Source: Persicobacter psychrovividus (lineage in GTDB: Bacteria; Bacteroidota; Bacteroidia; Cytophagales; Cyclobacteriaceae). Taken from it: DNA of 64,000 nt. The stretch is taken from NCBI RefSeq assembly GCF_036492425.1, contig NZ_AP025292.1, positions 992,001 to 1,056,000 of the forward strand. Reading direction: 5' to 3'. The position numbers and the translations under genes are program-made. The notes beneath the pieces are model-generated. The model was given only the letters and a program-made list of their open reading frames with translations. It did not search any database and was not told the DNA's origin. The first letter of the stretch is position 1. Every line of letters starts with the position of its first letter. This document shows, piece after piece, positions 54,030 to 63,417 of this stretch.

Positions 54030-54590
54030 ATGAAAACAAATCTATCCATATACAACAACGCTTGGTACTCCACCGGTGCAGGACGCATCAAACGCCTTTT
54101 TTGGTATTTTACCAACATTCTATTTTTCATTAACCCACTGAATATTTCTTCGGGGCTAAAAGTCCTACTCCTTAAATTTTTCGGAGCAAAGATCGCCGAA
54201 GGTGTGGTGATCAAACCTGGGGTGAACATCAAATACCCATGGCGGTTAGAGATCGGACCGCACAGTTGGATAGGCGAGAAGGTGTGGATTGATAATTTGG
54301 TGGCGGTGAAGGTTGGGGCGAATTGTTGTTTGTCGCAGGGTGCGATGTTATTGACGGGTTCGCATGATTATAAGAAAGCTACCTTTGATTTGATGGTGGG
54401 AGAGATTGTGTTGGAAGATGGTGCCTGGGTAGGTGCTCAGGCGGTGGTTTGCCCGAAGGTGAGGGTGGGGAGTCATGCGGTGGTTGCCGTGGGGAGCGTG
54501 GCGACGGGTGATGTTCCTGAGTATGAAATTTGGCAGGGGAACCCTGCTGTTTTTAAGCGGGAGCGGATTGTTTTTGAACCCACGGATTAG
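54030..54590 (+). CDS. WcaF-like polysaccharide acetyltransferase
   Basis: 186 residues. Hexapeptide-repeat LbH fold: VVIKPGVNIKYPWRLEIG, SQGAMLLTGSHDYK with the catalytic-type His, and AWVGAQAVVCPKVRVG. The WcaF branch O-acetylates EPS sugars. Base use is GC-rich again compared with 36-53.9 kb. Confidence 0.88.
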   Translation: MKTNLSIYNNAWYSTGAGRIKRLFWYFTNILFFINPLNISSGLKVLLLKFFGAKIAEGVVIKPGVNIKYPWRLEIGPHSWIGEKVWIDNLVAVKVGANCCLSQGAMLLTGSHDYKKATFDLMVGEIVLEDGAWVGAQAVVCPKVRVGSHAVVAVGSVATGDVPEYEIWQGNPAVFKRERIVFEPTD

Positions 54591-54599
54591 TGTTTTTTA

Positions 54600-54631
54600 T
54601 TGTCCACAGATTACACAGATTTCCACAGATA
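54600..54631. repeat. ATCTGTG-type dispersed repeat (inverted)
   Basis: TTGTCCACAGATTACACAGA then TTTCCACAGAT. Confidence 0.7.
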
Positions 54632-54642
54632 ATTATTTTAGT

Positions 54643-55014
54643 TTATAATATTACTCGCTTGTATTCAAGGCTTTTCGCTCCAAAGTTTAGAATGAGTCCT
54701 TTCTTGAATTTTGTGGCTTTCAAGTAATTTAGCGTTTGAGCTGTATGTGCTGGTTCTAATTTATTTACTGCTTTTAATTCTACAATGATATTTTGAAAGC
54801 AAATGAAGTCAGCATAATATTTCTTTTCGAGCAATTGGTTTTTATAGTAAATACTAAGCATTACTTCATGTTCGAAAGGAATGTGTGCAGTATTCAATTC
54901 AATGGAGAGAGCTTCATGATAAACATGCTCTAAGAAACCTTTACCTAAGTTTTTATGAACCTCCATTGCGGCGCCTATTATTTGATAAGTTTGCGGATCT
55001 TTAGTCATACCCAT
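54643..55014 (-). CDS. GxxExxY protein
   Basis: 123 residues. Carries the family motif GFLEHVY (G-x2-E-x2-Y) near residue 26 and a nuclease-like core FICFQNIIVELKAVNK. GxxExxY proteins are abundant in Bacteroidota and have a PD-(D/E)XK-like fold but no settled role. It sits alone on the opposite strand within the polysaccharide locus, between two ATCTGTG repeats. Confidence 0.9.
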   Translation of the reverse strand: MGMTKDPQTYQIIGAAMEVHKNLGKGFLEHVYHEALSIELNTAHIPFEHEVMLSIYYKNQLLEKKYYADFICFQNIIVELKAVNKLEPAHTAQTLNYLKATKFKKGLILNFGAKSLEYKRVIL

Positions 55015-55110
55015 ATGTTTTGTGAATTACACGAAGGTATCGTTAGATAGTTCACCGCAGAAAAAGAATCTATGTATAATACTGAACCATTTCCCTTAGT
55101 CATTAAAAAA

Positions 55111-55146
55111 AGAAATCTGTGCTAATCTGTGTAATCTGTGGACAAT
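55111..55146. repeat. ATCTGTG-type dispersed repeat
   Basis: AGAAATCTGTGCTAATCTGT then GTAATCTGTGGAC, upstream of the GT2 gene. Confidence 0.7.
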
Positions 55147-55215
55147 ACCTACGCTTTCAATTGGTTATGAAAGAAGAAATCTGTGGGTGGATAAAACACA
55201 ATCTGTAGTTAATAA

Positions 55216-55956
55216 ATGAAAATATCAATCATAACGATCTGCTACAACGCAGAGCAAACACTGCCGAGCACTCTCGCCTCGGTGGAGCAACAGGATTACC
55301 ACAATATTGAATACATCGTGGTAGATGGCGGTTCCAAAGACGGAACCATGGATTTAGTGAAGGCTTGCCAACGGGTGGATCGCTATGTGAGTGAGCCTGA
55401 TAAGGGACTGTATGATGCCATCAATAAGGGTATTGCCATGGCGACGGGTGATTATGTCGGCTTGATTCATGCAGATGATTTTTTTGCGGATCATCAGGCG
55501 GTTTCTAAGATTGTCAAGCAATTGGAAAAGGCACCTGCGGATGGACTGTATGCTGATTTGGATTATGTGGATCAGGAGGAGGTGAGCAAGATTCACCGGC
55601 ATTGGGTGTCTGGGGAATATGATGCTAAGCGTTACCTGAAGGGGTGGATGCCTCCGCACCCGACATTTTATTGCCGTCGGGAGTTGTTTGCGCAGTTTGG
55701 GGGCTATCGACTGGATTTTGGTTCGGCAGCTGATTATGAATTGATGCTGCGCTTTATGGTGAAGCATCAGATTTCGATGACTTATTTGCCGGAGGTATTG
55801 GTGAAAATGCGGGTCGGTGGGGCAAGTAATGAAAGTTGGAAGGCGCGTTGGAAAGCGAATCAGATGGATGCCCGTGCCTGGGAGGTGAATGGCTTACAGC
55901 CGAAGTTTTATACGCGCTGGGCGAAGCCATTAAGTAAGCTGGGGCAGTTTGTTTGA
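55216..55956 (+). CDS. GT2-type glycosyltransferase (WcaA-like)
   Basis: 246 residues, GT-A fold. MKISIITICYNAEQTLPSTL, VVDGGSKDGT, IHADD, and MPPHPTFYCRRELF motifs. The HPTFYCRR region is typical of colanic-acid-type GT2 enzymes. Single gene bounded by repeats. Confidence 0.9.
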   Translation: MKISIITICYNAEQTLPSTLASVEQQDYHNIEYIVVDGGSKDGTMDLVKACQRVDRYVSEPDKGLYDAINKGIAMATGDYVGLIHADDFFADHQAVSKIVKQLEKAPADGLYADLDYVDQEEVSKIHRHWVSGEYDAKRYLKGWMPPHPTFYCRRELFAQFGGYRLDFGSAADYELMLRFMVKHQISMTYLPEVLVKMRVGGASNESWKARWKANQMDARAWEVNGLQPKFYTRWAKPLSKLGQFV

Positions 55957-56381
55957 TTTATTGAGAAGGTCGTAGACAGGAGCCTACGACCGGTACGTGC
56001 GGTGTGGAAATGTAGGGACGTTGCATGCAACGTCCGTACCGGCAGGCACATGAATTGCAGAACAAATAGATGTCCACTTTGAGCCTTTGCTGTGAAATCA
56101 ATTTTTTACATATTTTTATTTAATGCAAATTTTATTTTACTTTAAGGCGATTTGTTTTTCTTACACTGTAAATAGTTAAACGCCTTTATCACTGTGAGGC
56201 ATGTTTTTTGAAATATTTGATCCAAGCGAGACGCTTGAACTAAATAATGTGTCAGGCTACACACGATCATACAAAAAAAATATGTGGACAATAAAAAACA
56301 TGAATCTGTGGATAAAATATAACCTAATCAACGTTAATAAGAATACCTATTAGGGTATAACCTTAACTCAACATCTCTATT
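55957..56381. other. Intergenic gap with palindromes
   Basis: GTCGTAGACAGGAGCCTACGAC palindrome at about 55969 followed by a perfect REP palindrome, then AT-rich DNA with an AAGCGAGACGCTT hairpin near 56224. No gene. Confidence 0.55.
56011..56042. repeat. Dispersed palindrome (REP-like), perfect copy
   Basis: TGTAGGGACG then the perfect GACGTTGCATGCAACGTC core and CGTACC. Confidence 0.8.
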
Positions 56382-57521
56382 ATGGATTTTAGCTTTGAAT
56401 TCCCTTTTTGGGGTCAAGCATTTTTGGCCTTTATCGCCTCTTTATTTTTCAGTTTAATCACTATTCCAGTGGTAATTAATGTTTCGTTGGCAAAAGGATT
56501 GTTTGATGAACCTAACGGTCGGAGTTCGCATCAGCGTGTAACACCTACTTTAGGAGGCGTTGCTGTTTTTATCAGTCTGATATTGACCTATTTATTGGTC
56601 GGGGGCGTACATTTTGTTCCTGCTATCCGTTATCTTTTTGCCAGCTTGCTGATCATCTTTTTTATTGGCATTAAAGATGATATTCTGGTGATTGCACCGA
56701 TAAAGAAACTGTTGGCGCAGCTCTTTGCGTCTTTGATTGTGATCATCATGGCCGACATCCGTATTGGCTCATTGCATGGTGTGGTGGGCATCTATGAAAT
56801 CCCCTATATTGCTTCAGTCGTTCTTTCACTGTTTGTGTATGTGGTGATGATCAATGCGATCAACCTTGTTGATGGTATCGACGGACTTGCGGGAGGCTTA
56901 GGGATTGTCATGGCAGGTTTTTTGGGCGTTTGGTTTTATGTCAATGGCGCATATTCTTACGCTTTATTATCAGTGATTTTGATCGCTTCCTTGATCGGGT
57001 TTCTGCGGTTCAACTTCTCTCGGGAACAGAAAATTTTCATGGGCGACACGGGTTCCTTGCTTTTGGGATTTGTGTTGGCGGTATTGAATATACAGTTTTT
57101 ACGGATGCACGAACTGCCCGAGGTAATGGTCTTCAGCTTTAAGTCTGCACCAGCCATGGCCGTTTTGCTTTTTGCCATTCCATTATTTGACACTTTGCGC
57201 GTTTTTACGAACAGAATCAGCGAGCGTCGATCACCTTTTTTTCCCGACCGTAACCATATCCATCATATCTTTATCGACAAGGGACTGCAACATTGGAAAG
57301 CTACAGCGCTGATCTGTATCTGCAATGTATTGTATGTGTTGCTGTTTACCTATATCGTGGAGGCACTTTCGCCTTCATTATCCTGCTTGTTTATTTTTGG
57401 TTTGTTCCTCATTTACGCCTATGTGTTGAACTTGATGAAGATGCCACCAACCAGCAAGATGTTTGTGAAGAAGTCAGTGGTGAGGTTTCAGCAACGGACG
57501 AATATGCGGAAGCGGGCGTGA
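56382..57521 (+). CDS. WecA/MraY-family undecaprenyl-phosphate sugar-1-phosphate transferase
   Basis: 379 residues with about ten TM helices. NLVDGIDGLAGG, FMGDTGSLLLGF and the cytoplasmic DRNHIHHIF loop (HIHH) are the WecA signatures. It starts polysaccharide repeat synthesis by transferring GlcNAc-1-P (or another HexNAc-1-P) to undecaprenyl phosphate. Start RSPNGRSSHQRVTPTLGG region conserved. It could be the initiating enzyme for this locus. Confidence 0.92.
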   Translation: MDFSFEFPFWGQAFLAFIASLFFSLITIPVVINVSLAKGLFDEPNGRSSHQRVTPTLGGVAVFISLILTYLLVGGVHFVPAIRYLFASLLIIFFIGIKDDILVIAPIKKLLAQLFASLIVIIMADIRIGSLHGVVGIYEIPYIASVVLSLFVYVVMINAINLVDGIDGLAGGLGIVMAGFLGVWFYVNGAYSYALLSVILIASLIGFLRFNFSREQKIFMGDTGSLLLGFVLAVLNIQFLRMHELPEVMVFSFKSAPAMAVLLFAIPLFDTLRVFTNRISERRSPFFPDRNHIHHIFIDKGLQHWKATALICICNVLYVLLFTYIVEALSPSLSCLFIFGLFLIYAYVLNLMKMPPTSKMFVKKSVVRFQQRTNMRKRA

Positions 57522-57564
57522 TTTGACGATTTATTTGTAGCCGCACCGCATGCGGTGTGGTATT

Positions 57565-57595
57565 GTAGGGACGTTGCATGCAACGTCCGTACGGG
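57565..57595. repeat. Dispersed palindrome (REP-like), perfect copy
   Basis: TGTAGG then GACGTTGCATGCAACGTC and CGTACG. Confidence 0.8.
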
Positions 57596-57607
57596 TTTGG
57601 GTATTTT

Positions 57608-57782
57608 GATAACCATGGTTGAAACCATGGCCTATCAGCACAAAAACCTGCTAAAGCAGGTTGGCTCCGTACTCCTATTCAAGCAGGACATTTTATAAAA
57701 TCCGTAGTGTCAAATTAAGTGCAATACTAACCCATTTTAATGGGTTTTTGTATTGATAGACCATTGCTTTAGCTGTGGGATA
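57608..57782. repeat. Element C copy (about 175 bp, hairpin-rich)
   Basis: CCATGGTTGAAACCATGG hairpin, AACCTGCTAAAGCAGGTT, AACCCATTTTAATGGGTT and CCATTGCTTTAGCTGTGGG in order. Related to 59823, 60246 and the inverted copy at 33700. Confidence 0.75.
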
Positions 57783-57850
57783 ATATGATTCGTCTTAATG
57801 ATCGGGTCGTAGATCGGAGGCTACGACCAGGATAGTAATTATAATAAAAA

Positions 57851-57886
57851 ATAATCTGTGTTAATCTGTGAAATCTGTGGACAATA
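57851..57886. repeat. ATCTGTG-type dispersed repeat
   Basis: ATAATCTGTGTTAATCTGTG then AAATCTGTGGAC. Confidence 0.7.
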
Positions 57887-57929
57887 TTTAACCACTCCAA
57901 CTTCAATACAATAACAATACTATTAATCA

Positions 57930-59672
57930 ATGAAAAATACCTACCCATCAGCCAAAATACTCAGCTTTTTGGCTTTTTTTATGCTCTTTTTTCAAGGATA
58001 CAAGGTCATTGGTCAGCGGGCAAGTGTGCCACTGAACGATGATTATTACTATTTGATTCAACGGTTTGAAGGGCTTTCGGGCAAGCAGAACCCTCAGCTG
58101 CACACAACGGTCTTGCCCTATCGACGAGATCTATTGGTGCCGTTTTTACAGTCGTTGGATCAGCGTGCATTTTCTCGTGTAGATCAGTTTAATTATCAGT
58201 ATTTGCTGAATGACAGTTGGGAGGCTTCTTCGGATTCCACCACTGGCAACAGTCAGAAGACGATTTGGAATACTTTTTTTAAGAAGCAGTCTGATTTTCT
58301 GATGGTCAATACCCCTCGATTTGATGTGCATGTTAACCCCGTGATTTATTTCGCTGGAGGGGTGGAACGCAAGGGGCAGGTTGCCGAAGGCGGTAGTAAT
58401 AGCCAAACCTTGTTTCAGAATACCCGGGGCGTGGAAGTTCGGGGACAGATTGGTCAGAAGGTGGGGTTCTATTCTTTTTTGGGTACCACCCAAGCTGTTT
58501 TTCCGAGCTATGTTCAAAATCAGTTTGGCAAATACCGCTCATTGCCTGGCGAAGGTTACGTGAAGGATTTCAAGGAGAACGGTTTCGATTATTTTACCTC
58601 CAGAGGTTATTTTACTTTCGATTTTATTCCTGAAATTAATGTGCGTGCAGGTTATGATCAGGTGAAGGTGGGCGAAGGTTTACGATCGATGATCCTGTCC
58701 AACAATGCGAACAGTTACCTTTTTGCCCAACTGACCACACAGGTATGGAAGCTTCAGTACACCAGTATTTATGCACAGATGGCAGCTTTGCCGTCGGATC
58801 AATATTTAGGAAGTGAAACCTATTCAAAAGGCTTTGGCTTTCATCGTTTGGGTTTGAATATCGGAAAGAAAGCGAATATAGGGTTGTTTGAAACGGTGAA
58901 TTTTGGGGGATACGATAGCCTTGCTCATCGTCCGTTACCGATGCCACTGACCTTCTATAACCCCATTATTTTCTTTCGGGGGATGGAGCTGGAGTCAGGT
59001 TCTTATTTCGGCAAGATGCAAATTGGTCTGGACTGGAAGTGGTACCTGACGCCTGGCCTGAAATGGTATGGGCAGTTTGTTTTGGATGAGTTCAACTTGA
59101 ACATGCTGAAGGAAAACGACGGTTGGTGGGCGATGAAGTTTGCTGTGCAGTCGGGTTTGGCATGGTACAATGTTGGAGGAGTCAATAATTTGGATTTACA
59201 AATTGAAGGGAATCTGGCACGACCATATACCTATAATCACAAGTCGCCCTATTCGGCCATGACGCACTATGGAGCCTCACTTGCGCACCCGCTTGGTTCT
59301 AATTTTTATGAGCTTTTGGCAGTGGTTCGAGCGCAACCTTTTCCTCGACTCAGCCTTGTTTTTCAGGGACAATATGCCATTTACGGACAGGATTACCTGA
59401 AGGAAGATGGCACAGAAACCAACTTCGGCAGCGACCCGATGAAGGATTATGACACACGGGAATCGGATACGGGCAACTATATCGGTCAGGGAAATACGAC
59501 ACGACAATTGATGGCAGATATGCGGGCAAGCTATCAGCTGAAGCACAATCTGTTTATCGACGGGCGTTTGCTAATGCGTCAGGTGCAACCTGAAATGACT
59601 ACGGCTTATACCGACATCACTACCACCATGAGTCTGCGGTGGAATATTGGGTATCGGTCGGATTTTTATTGA
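57930..59672 (+). CDS. Wzi-like outer-membrane capsule assembly protein
   Basis: 580 residues. Signal peptide (MKNTYPSAKILSFLAFFMLF..., cleaved near GQRASV), then a beta-barrel-like protein with many amphipathic strands and aromatic-rich ends (GLAWYNVGG, LRWNIGYRSDFY at the C-terminus, a classic outer-membrane barrel last strand). The length and the FNPIIFFRGMELESGSYFGK-type region fit Capsule_assembly_Wzi. Expected to attach or organise polysaccharide at the outer membrane. Confidence 0.87.
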   Translation: MKNTYPSAKILSFLAFFMLFFQGYKVIGQRASVPLNDDYYYLIQRFEGLSGKQNPQLHTTVLPYRRDLLVPFLQSLDQRAFSRVDQFNYQYLLNDSWEASSDSTTGNSQKTIWNTFFKKQSDFLMVNTPRFDVHVNPVIYFAGGVERKGQVAEGGSNSQTLFQNTRGVEVRGQIGQKVGFYSFLGTTQAVFPSYVQNQFGKYRSLPGEGYVKDFKENGFDYFTSRGYFTFDFIPEINVRAGYDQVKVGEGLRSMILSNNANSYLFAQLTTQVWKLQYTSIYAQMAALPSDQYLGSETYSKGFGFHRLGLNIGKKANIGLFETVNFGGYDSLAHRPLPMPLTFYNPIIFFRGMELESGSYFGKMQIGLDWKWYLTPGLKWYGQFVLDEFNLNMLKENDGWWAMKFAVQSGLAWYNVGGVNNLDLQIEGNLARPYTYNHKSPYSAMTHYGASLAHPLGSNFYELLAVVRAQPFPRLSLVFQGQYAIYGQDYLKEDGTETNFGSDPMKDYDTRESDTGNYIGQGNTTRQLMADMRASYQLKHNLFIDGRLLMRQVQPEMTTAYTDITTTMSLRWNIGYRSDFY

Positions 59673-59822
59673 TAACCGGTAGCCCCACTGCACGCGGTGG
59701 GGAAGTATTGAGAATAAAATTTGAATCCACCGTCAAAAATCCGTAATTGCCGTTTTTAAAGAAGAAATGTAATGGTTGAGTCGTAGACGAGAGCCTACGA
59801 CCAGTGTTCATGGATGCATTTC

Positions 59823-59996
59823 GATAACCATGGTTGAAACCATGGCCTATCATCACAAAAACCTGCTAAAGCAGGTTGGTCTTGTTTTTTCAATGGAACA
59901 CCACAATTATTTAAAAATGGTGTTTTATTCGAGGCGCAGGTTCAACCCATTTCAATGGGTTTTTGTATTGGTAGCCCATTGCTTTAGCTGTGGGTA
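59823..59996. repeat. Element C copy
   Basis: ATAACCATGGTTGAAACCAT through CATTGCTTTAGCTGTGGG, the intact upstream member of a tandem pair. Confidence 0.75.
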
Positions 59997-60054
59997 TTTA
60001 AAGTTGGGTCGTAGACAGAGCCTACGCCCAGTGTTCATGGGTGCATTTCGATAA

Positions 60055-60245
60055 GGGGCTGTTGCTCAATCATAAATTGATATTGTCCCACGAAATTTTA
60101 TTTGGTCACTGTATGGGCAGACCTGTGTGTCTGCCCGAATCATAATAAATTTTGTATGGTTTGGATACACACTTAGGTGCATCCGTACAGCTCACGAAAT
60201 AGTCTTTTGTGCTAAATGAATAGAACTGAGTTGTGCGACAGCCCC
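60055..60245. mobile_element. Element A copy 4 (191 bp), inserted in element C
   Basis: GGGGCTGTTGCTCAATC to GACAGCCCC. Left flank TTTCGATAA and right flank CTATCATTACAAAAACC are the two parts of element C; the CCATGGTTGAAACCATGG hairpin of C is missing at the joint. No obvious target duplication. Confidence 0.8.
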
Positions 60246-60400
60246 CTATCATTACAAAAACCTGCTAAAGCAGGTAGGACTTGTTTTTTCAATGGAACAC
60301 CACAATTATTTAAAAACGGTGTTTTATTCGAAGCACAGGTTCAACCCATTTCAATGGGTTTTTGTATTGGTAGCCCATTGCTTTAGCTGTGGGTATTTAG
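60246..60400. repeat. Element C, 3' part after the element A insertion
   Basis: CTATCATTACAAAAACCTGC to CTTTAGCTGTGGG. Confidence 0.75.
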
Positions 60401-60448
60401 ATAAAAGAAATTAACGGGTATTCAACCCAACAAAAACTGAATTTATAG

Positions 60449-61558
60449 ATGAAAAAGGCTTTAATCACCGGAATTACCGGTCAGGATGGTGCTTATTTGG
60501 CGGAATTGCTTTTGGAAAAAGGCTATGAAGTGCATGGAATCAAGCGCCGTAGTTCTTTGTTCAATACGGATCGTATCGATCACCTGTATCAGGATCCACA
60601 TGAAAAGGGGATTCGTTTCAAATTGCATTATGGGGATTTGACGGATTCCATGAACCTGACGCGGATCATTCAGGAGGTGCAGCCGGATGAGATTTATAAC
60701 CTCGGGGCGATGTCGCACGTGAAGGTGTCTTTTGATACGCCGGAATACACGGCCAATGCGGATGGTATTGGGGTTACGCGTATTTTGGAGGCGATCCGTT
60801 TGTTAGGCTTGGAGAAGAAGACCAAGTTTTATCAGGCATCGACGTCGGAGTTGTATGGCTTGGTGCAGGCGGTGCCTCAGAGTGAGACGACGCCATTTTA
60901 CCCACGCTCGCCTTATGCGGTGGCGAAATTGTACGGCTATTGGATCACGGTGAACTACCGCGAGGCTTATGATATGTATGCCTGCAACGGGATTTTGTTC
61001 AACCACGAATCTCCTTTGCGTGGCGAAACTTTCGTAACCCGTAAGATTACCCGAGGGGCTTGTAAAATTGCCTTGGGGCTTGAAGAAACCATCTACCTGG
61101 GTAATATGGATGCTAAGCGTGACTGGGGACATGCCAAGGATTATGTGAAGGCGATGTGGTTGATGTTGCAGCAGGAAACTGCCGAGGATTTTGTGGTGGC
61201 TACGGGCATTACAACGACGGTTCGTGATTTTGTGAAGATGTCTTTTGCCGAGTTGGGTATTGAGGTGGCTTTCTCTGGCGAAGGGGTTGATGAAATCGGT
61301 TCCGTGGTGAAATGTACCGGTGAATACCAATTACCAGAGGGTATGGTGGTGGTTCGTGTCGATCCAAAATATTTCCGTCCGACGGAAGTAGATTTGTTGA
61401 TTGGTGATCCAGCCAAAGCGAAAGAGAAATTGGGATGGGAGCTTGAGTATGATTTACCTTCTTTGGTGAAAGATATGGTTCAGAGTGATATGAATATCTT
61501 CAAGCGTGATAAATTCTTGATGGAAGGCGGTCATAAAGTCTATACTCAATATGAATAA
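60449..61558 (+). CDS. gmd: GDP-mannose 4,6-dehydratase
   Basis: 369 residues, extended [22 protein letters not shown] at the N-terminus, catalytic STSELYG, and [10 protein letters not shown] (Tyr-x3-Lys). Makes GDP-4-keto-6-deoxymannose, substrate of Fcl encoded next with an 8-nt overlap. Supplies GDP-L-fucose to the polysaccharide. Confidence 0.97.
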   Translation: MKKALITGITGQDGAYLAELLLEKGYEVHGIKRRSSLFNTDRIDHLYQDPHEKGIRFKLHYGDLTDSMNLTRIIQEVQPDEIYNLGAMSHVKVSFDTPEYTANADGIGVTRILEAIRLLGLEKKTKFYQASTSELYGLVQAVPQSETTPFYPRSPYAVAKLYGYWITVNYREAYDMYACNGILFNHESPLRGETFVTRKITRGACKIALGLEETIYLGNMDAKRDWGHAKDYVKAMWLMLQQETAEDFVVATGITTTVRDFVKMSFAELGIEVAFSGEGVDEIGSVVKCTGEYQLPEGMVVVRVDPKYFRPTEVDLLIGDPAKAKEKLGWELEYDLPSLVKDMVQSDMNIFKRDKFLMEGGHKVYTQYE

Positions 61559-62483
61559 GGATTCGAAAATATATGTGGCAGGTCACCGTGGAATGGTGGG
61601 CTCGGCGATTGTCCGCAATTTGCAGGCAAAGGGATTTGAAAATATTGTTTACCGTACATCCAAAGAATTGGATTTGCGGGATACGGTAGCGGTAAAAGCT
61701 TTTTTTGAAGCTGAAAAACCCGATTACGTTTTCTTGGCGGCAGCCAAAGTTGGTGGAATCGTGGCGAACAATACTTATCGTGGTGAATTCATTTATGAAA
61801 ACTTGATGATCCAGAACAATGTGATTCATCAGGCGCATTTGGCTGGGGTGGAGAAGTTGATGTTTTTGGGTTCATCCTGTATTTACCCAAAATTTGCGGA
61901 ACAACCGATGCGTGAAGATGCTTTGCTGACAGGGATTTTGGAACCAACCAATGAACCTTATGCGATTGCAAAAATCGCAGGGATCAAAATGTGTGAGGCT
62001 TATCGTTCACAATATGGTTCGAATTTCATTTCGGTAATGCCAACGAACCTGTACGGTCCGAATGACAATTATGACTTGCAGAATTCCCACGTATTGCCGG
62101 CATTGATCCGTAAGTTCCATGAAGCAAAAGTGGAAGGCAAGGACTCGGTGGAAATCTGGGGAACGGGCTCGCCGAAGCGTGAGTTTTTGCATGCCGATGA
62201 TTTGGCGGAGGCTTGTGTTTACCTGATGGAAAACTACAATGAGGAATCATTGGTCAACATCGGAACGGGTGAGGATATTTCGATCAAGGACTTGGCCTTG
62301 TTGGTAAAAGACACCGTTGGTTTTGAAGGCGAATTGAAATTCGATACTTCGAAACCGGACGGCACACCTCGCAAGCTGATGGATGTATCGAAATTGCATT
62401 CAACAGGCTTCCGACACAAGATCACTTTGGCGGATGGTATTGCTGAAGTTTATAAGGATTTTGTGGAGCATCCTCCGGTTTAA
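61551..62483 (+). CDS. fcl: GDP-L-fucose synthase
   Basis: 310 residues. [17 protein letters not shown](P)-binding start, [31 protein letters not shown] (Tyr-x3-Lys) and [10 protein letters not shown]. 3,5-epimerase and 4-reductase producing GDP-L-fucose from the Gmd product. Last gene of the locus, followed by the repeat array at 62506. Confidence 0.97.
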   Translation: MNKDSKIYVAGHRGMVGSAIVRNLQAKGFENIVYRTSKELDLRDTVAVKAFFEAEKPDYVFLAAAKVGGIVANNTYRGEFIYENLMIQNNVIHQAHLAGVEKLMFLGSSCIYPKFAEQPMREDALLTGILEPTNEPYAIAKIAGIKMCEAYRSQYGSNFISVMPTNLYGPNDNYDLQNSHVLPALIRKFHEAKVEGKDSVEIWGTGSPKREFLHADDLAEACVYLMENYNEESLVNIGTGEDISIKDLALLVKDTVGFEGELKFDTSKPDGTPRKLMDVSKLHSTGFRHKITLADGIAEVYKDFVEHPPV

Positions 62484-62505
62484 GGGGATCGCATGTAATC
62501 ATATT

Positions 62506-63410
62506 GTAGTGACGTTGCATGCAACGTCCGTACCGTAGGTGCAAAATCAAAAACCGCAACATGGAATTGCTTCTTGTTGCGGTTTTTTTATTTCCATTCT
62601 TTGAGATGTTTGACGGGATTTCATAATGTAGTGACGTTGCATGCAACGTCCGTACCGTAGGTGCAAAATCAAAAACCGCAACATGGAATTGCTTCTTGTT
62701 GCGGTTTTTTTATTTCCATTCTTTGGGATGTTTGACGGGATTTCATAATGTAGGGACGTTGCATGCAATGTCCGGAACGATAGATACAAAATCAAAAACC
62801 GCAACATTGGAATTGCTCCTTGTTATGGTTTTTTTTATTACCACTTTTTTGGGATGTTTGACGGGATTTCATAATGTAGGGACGTTGAATGCAACGTCCG
62901 TACCGTAGGTGCAAAATCAAAACCACAACATTGGAATTGCTTCTTGTTGCGGTTTTTTTTATTTCCACTTTTTTTGGGAAGTTTTAATGGTATCGCATAA
63001 TGTAGTGACGTTGCATGCAACGTCCGTACCGTAGGTGCAAAATCAAAGACCGTAACATTGAAATTGCTCCTTGTTACGGTTTTTTTTATTACCACTTTTT
63101 TGGGATGTTTGACGGGATTTCATAATGTAGTGACGTTGCATGCAACGTCCGTACCGTAGGTGCAAAATCAAAACCGCAACATTGGAATTGCTCCTTGTTA
63201 CGGTTTTTTTATTACCACTTTTTTGGGATGTTTGACGGGATTTCATAATGTAGTGACGTTGCATGCAACGTCCGTACCGTAGGTGCAAAATCAAAACCAC
63301 AACATTGGAATTGCTCCTTGTTGCGTTTTTTTATTTCCATTCTTTGAGATGTTTGACGGGATTTCATATTGTAGTGACGTTGCATGCAACGTCCGTACCG
63401 TAGGCGCAAA
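62506..63410. repeat. Eight tandem ~122-bp units with an 18-bp palindrome and terminator-like hairpins
   Basis: Units start (GTAGTGACG or GTAGGGACG) at 62506, 62628, 62750, 62875, 63002, 63127, 63250 and 63371, period 121-127 bp. Each holds GACGTTGCATGCAACGTC (perfect in most), CGTACCGTAGGTGCAAAATC, and in seven units a stem such as AAACCGCAAC/GTTGCGGTTT followed by T-runs, then ATTTCATAATGTAG. The last unit stops after the palindrome, 25 bp from the RAYT stop codon. The array fills the gap between fcl and the RAYT gene. Confidence 0.92.
62548..62588. terminator. First hairpin-T-run of the array, likely terminator of gmd-fcl
   Basis: ACCGCAAC pairs with GTTGCGGT across a loop, flanked by A-run on the left and seven T on the right, so it can act on both strands. 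Confidence 0.65.
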
Positions 63411-63417
63411 ATCAAAT

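Larger units (their letters stand above)
57522..57929. other. Intergenic repeat cluster
   Basis: CACCGCATGCGGTG palindrome (57544), perfect REP palindrome, element C, a GTCGTAGATC/GGCTACGAC palindrome (57808) and an ATCTGTG repeat. No gene. Confidence 0.65.
59673..60448. other. Intergenic region with duplicated element C block
   Basis: A block (GTCGTAG palindrome, GTTCATGG spacer, element C) occurs twice in tandem; the second copy is broken by element A at 60055. A CCCCACTGCACGCGGTGGGG palindrome lies at about 59682. No gene. Confidence 0.7.

Noticed and set aside
58389-58398. Second GGCGGTAG (ops core)
   Set aside because: Lies inside the Wzi-like coding sequence; taken as the chance background for the site at 30576.
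59776-60054. 92-codon frame with MSRRREPTTSVHG
   Set aside because: Entirely within element C repeats.
62506-63410. CRISPR array
   Set aside because: Repeats and 'spacers' are both conserved between units, so there are no unique spacers, and no cas genes are present.
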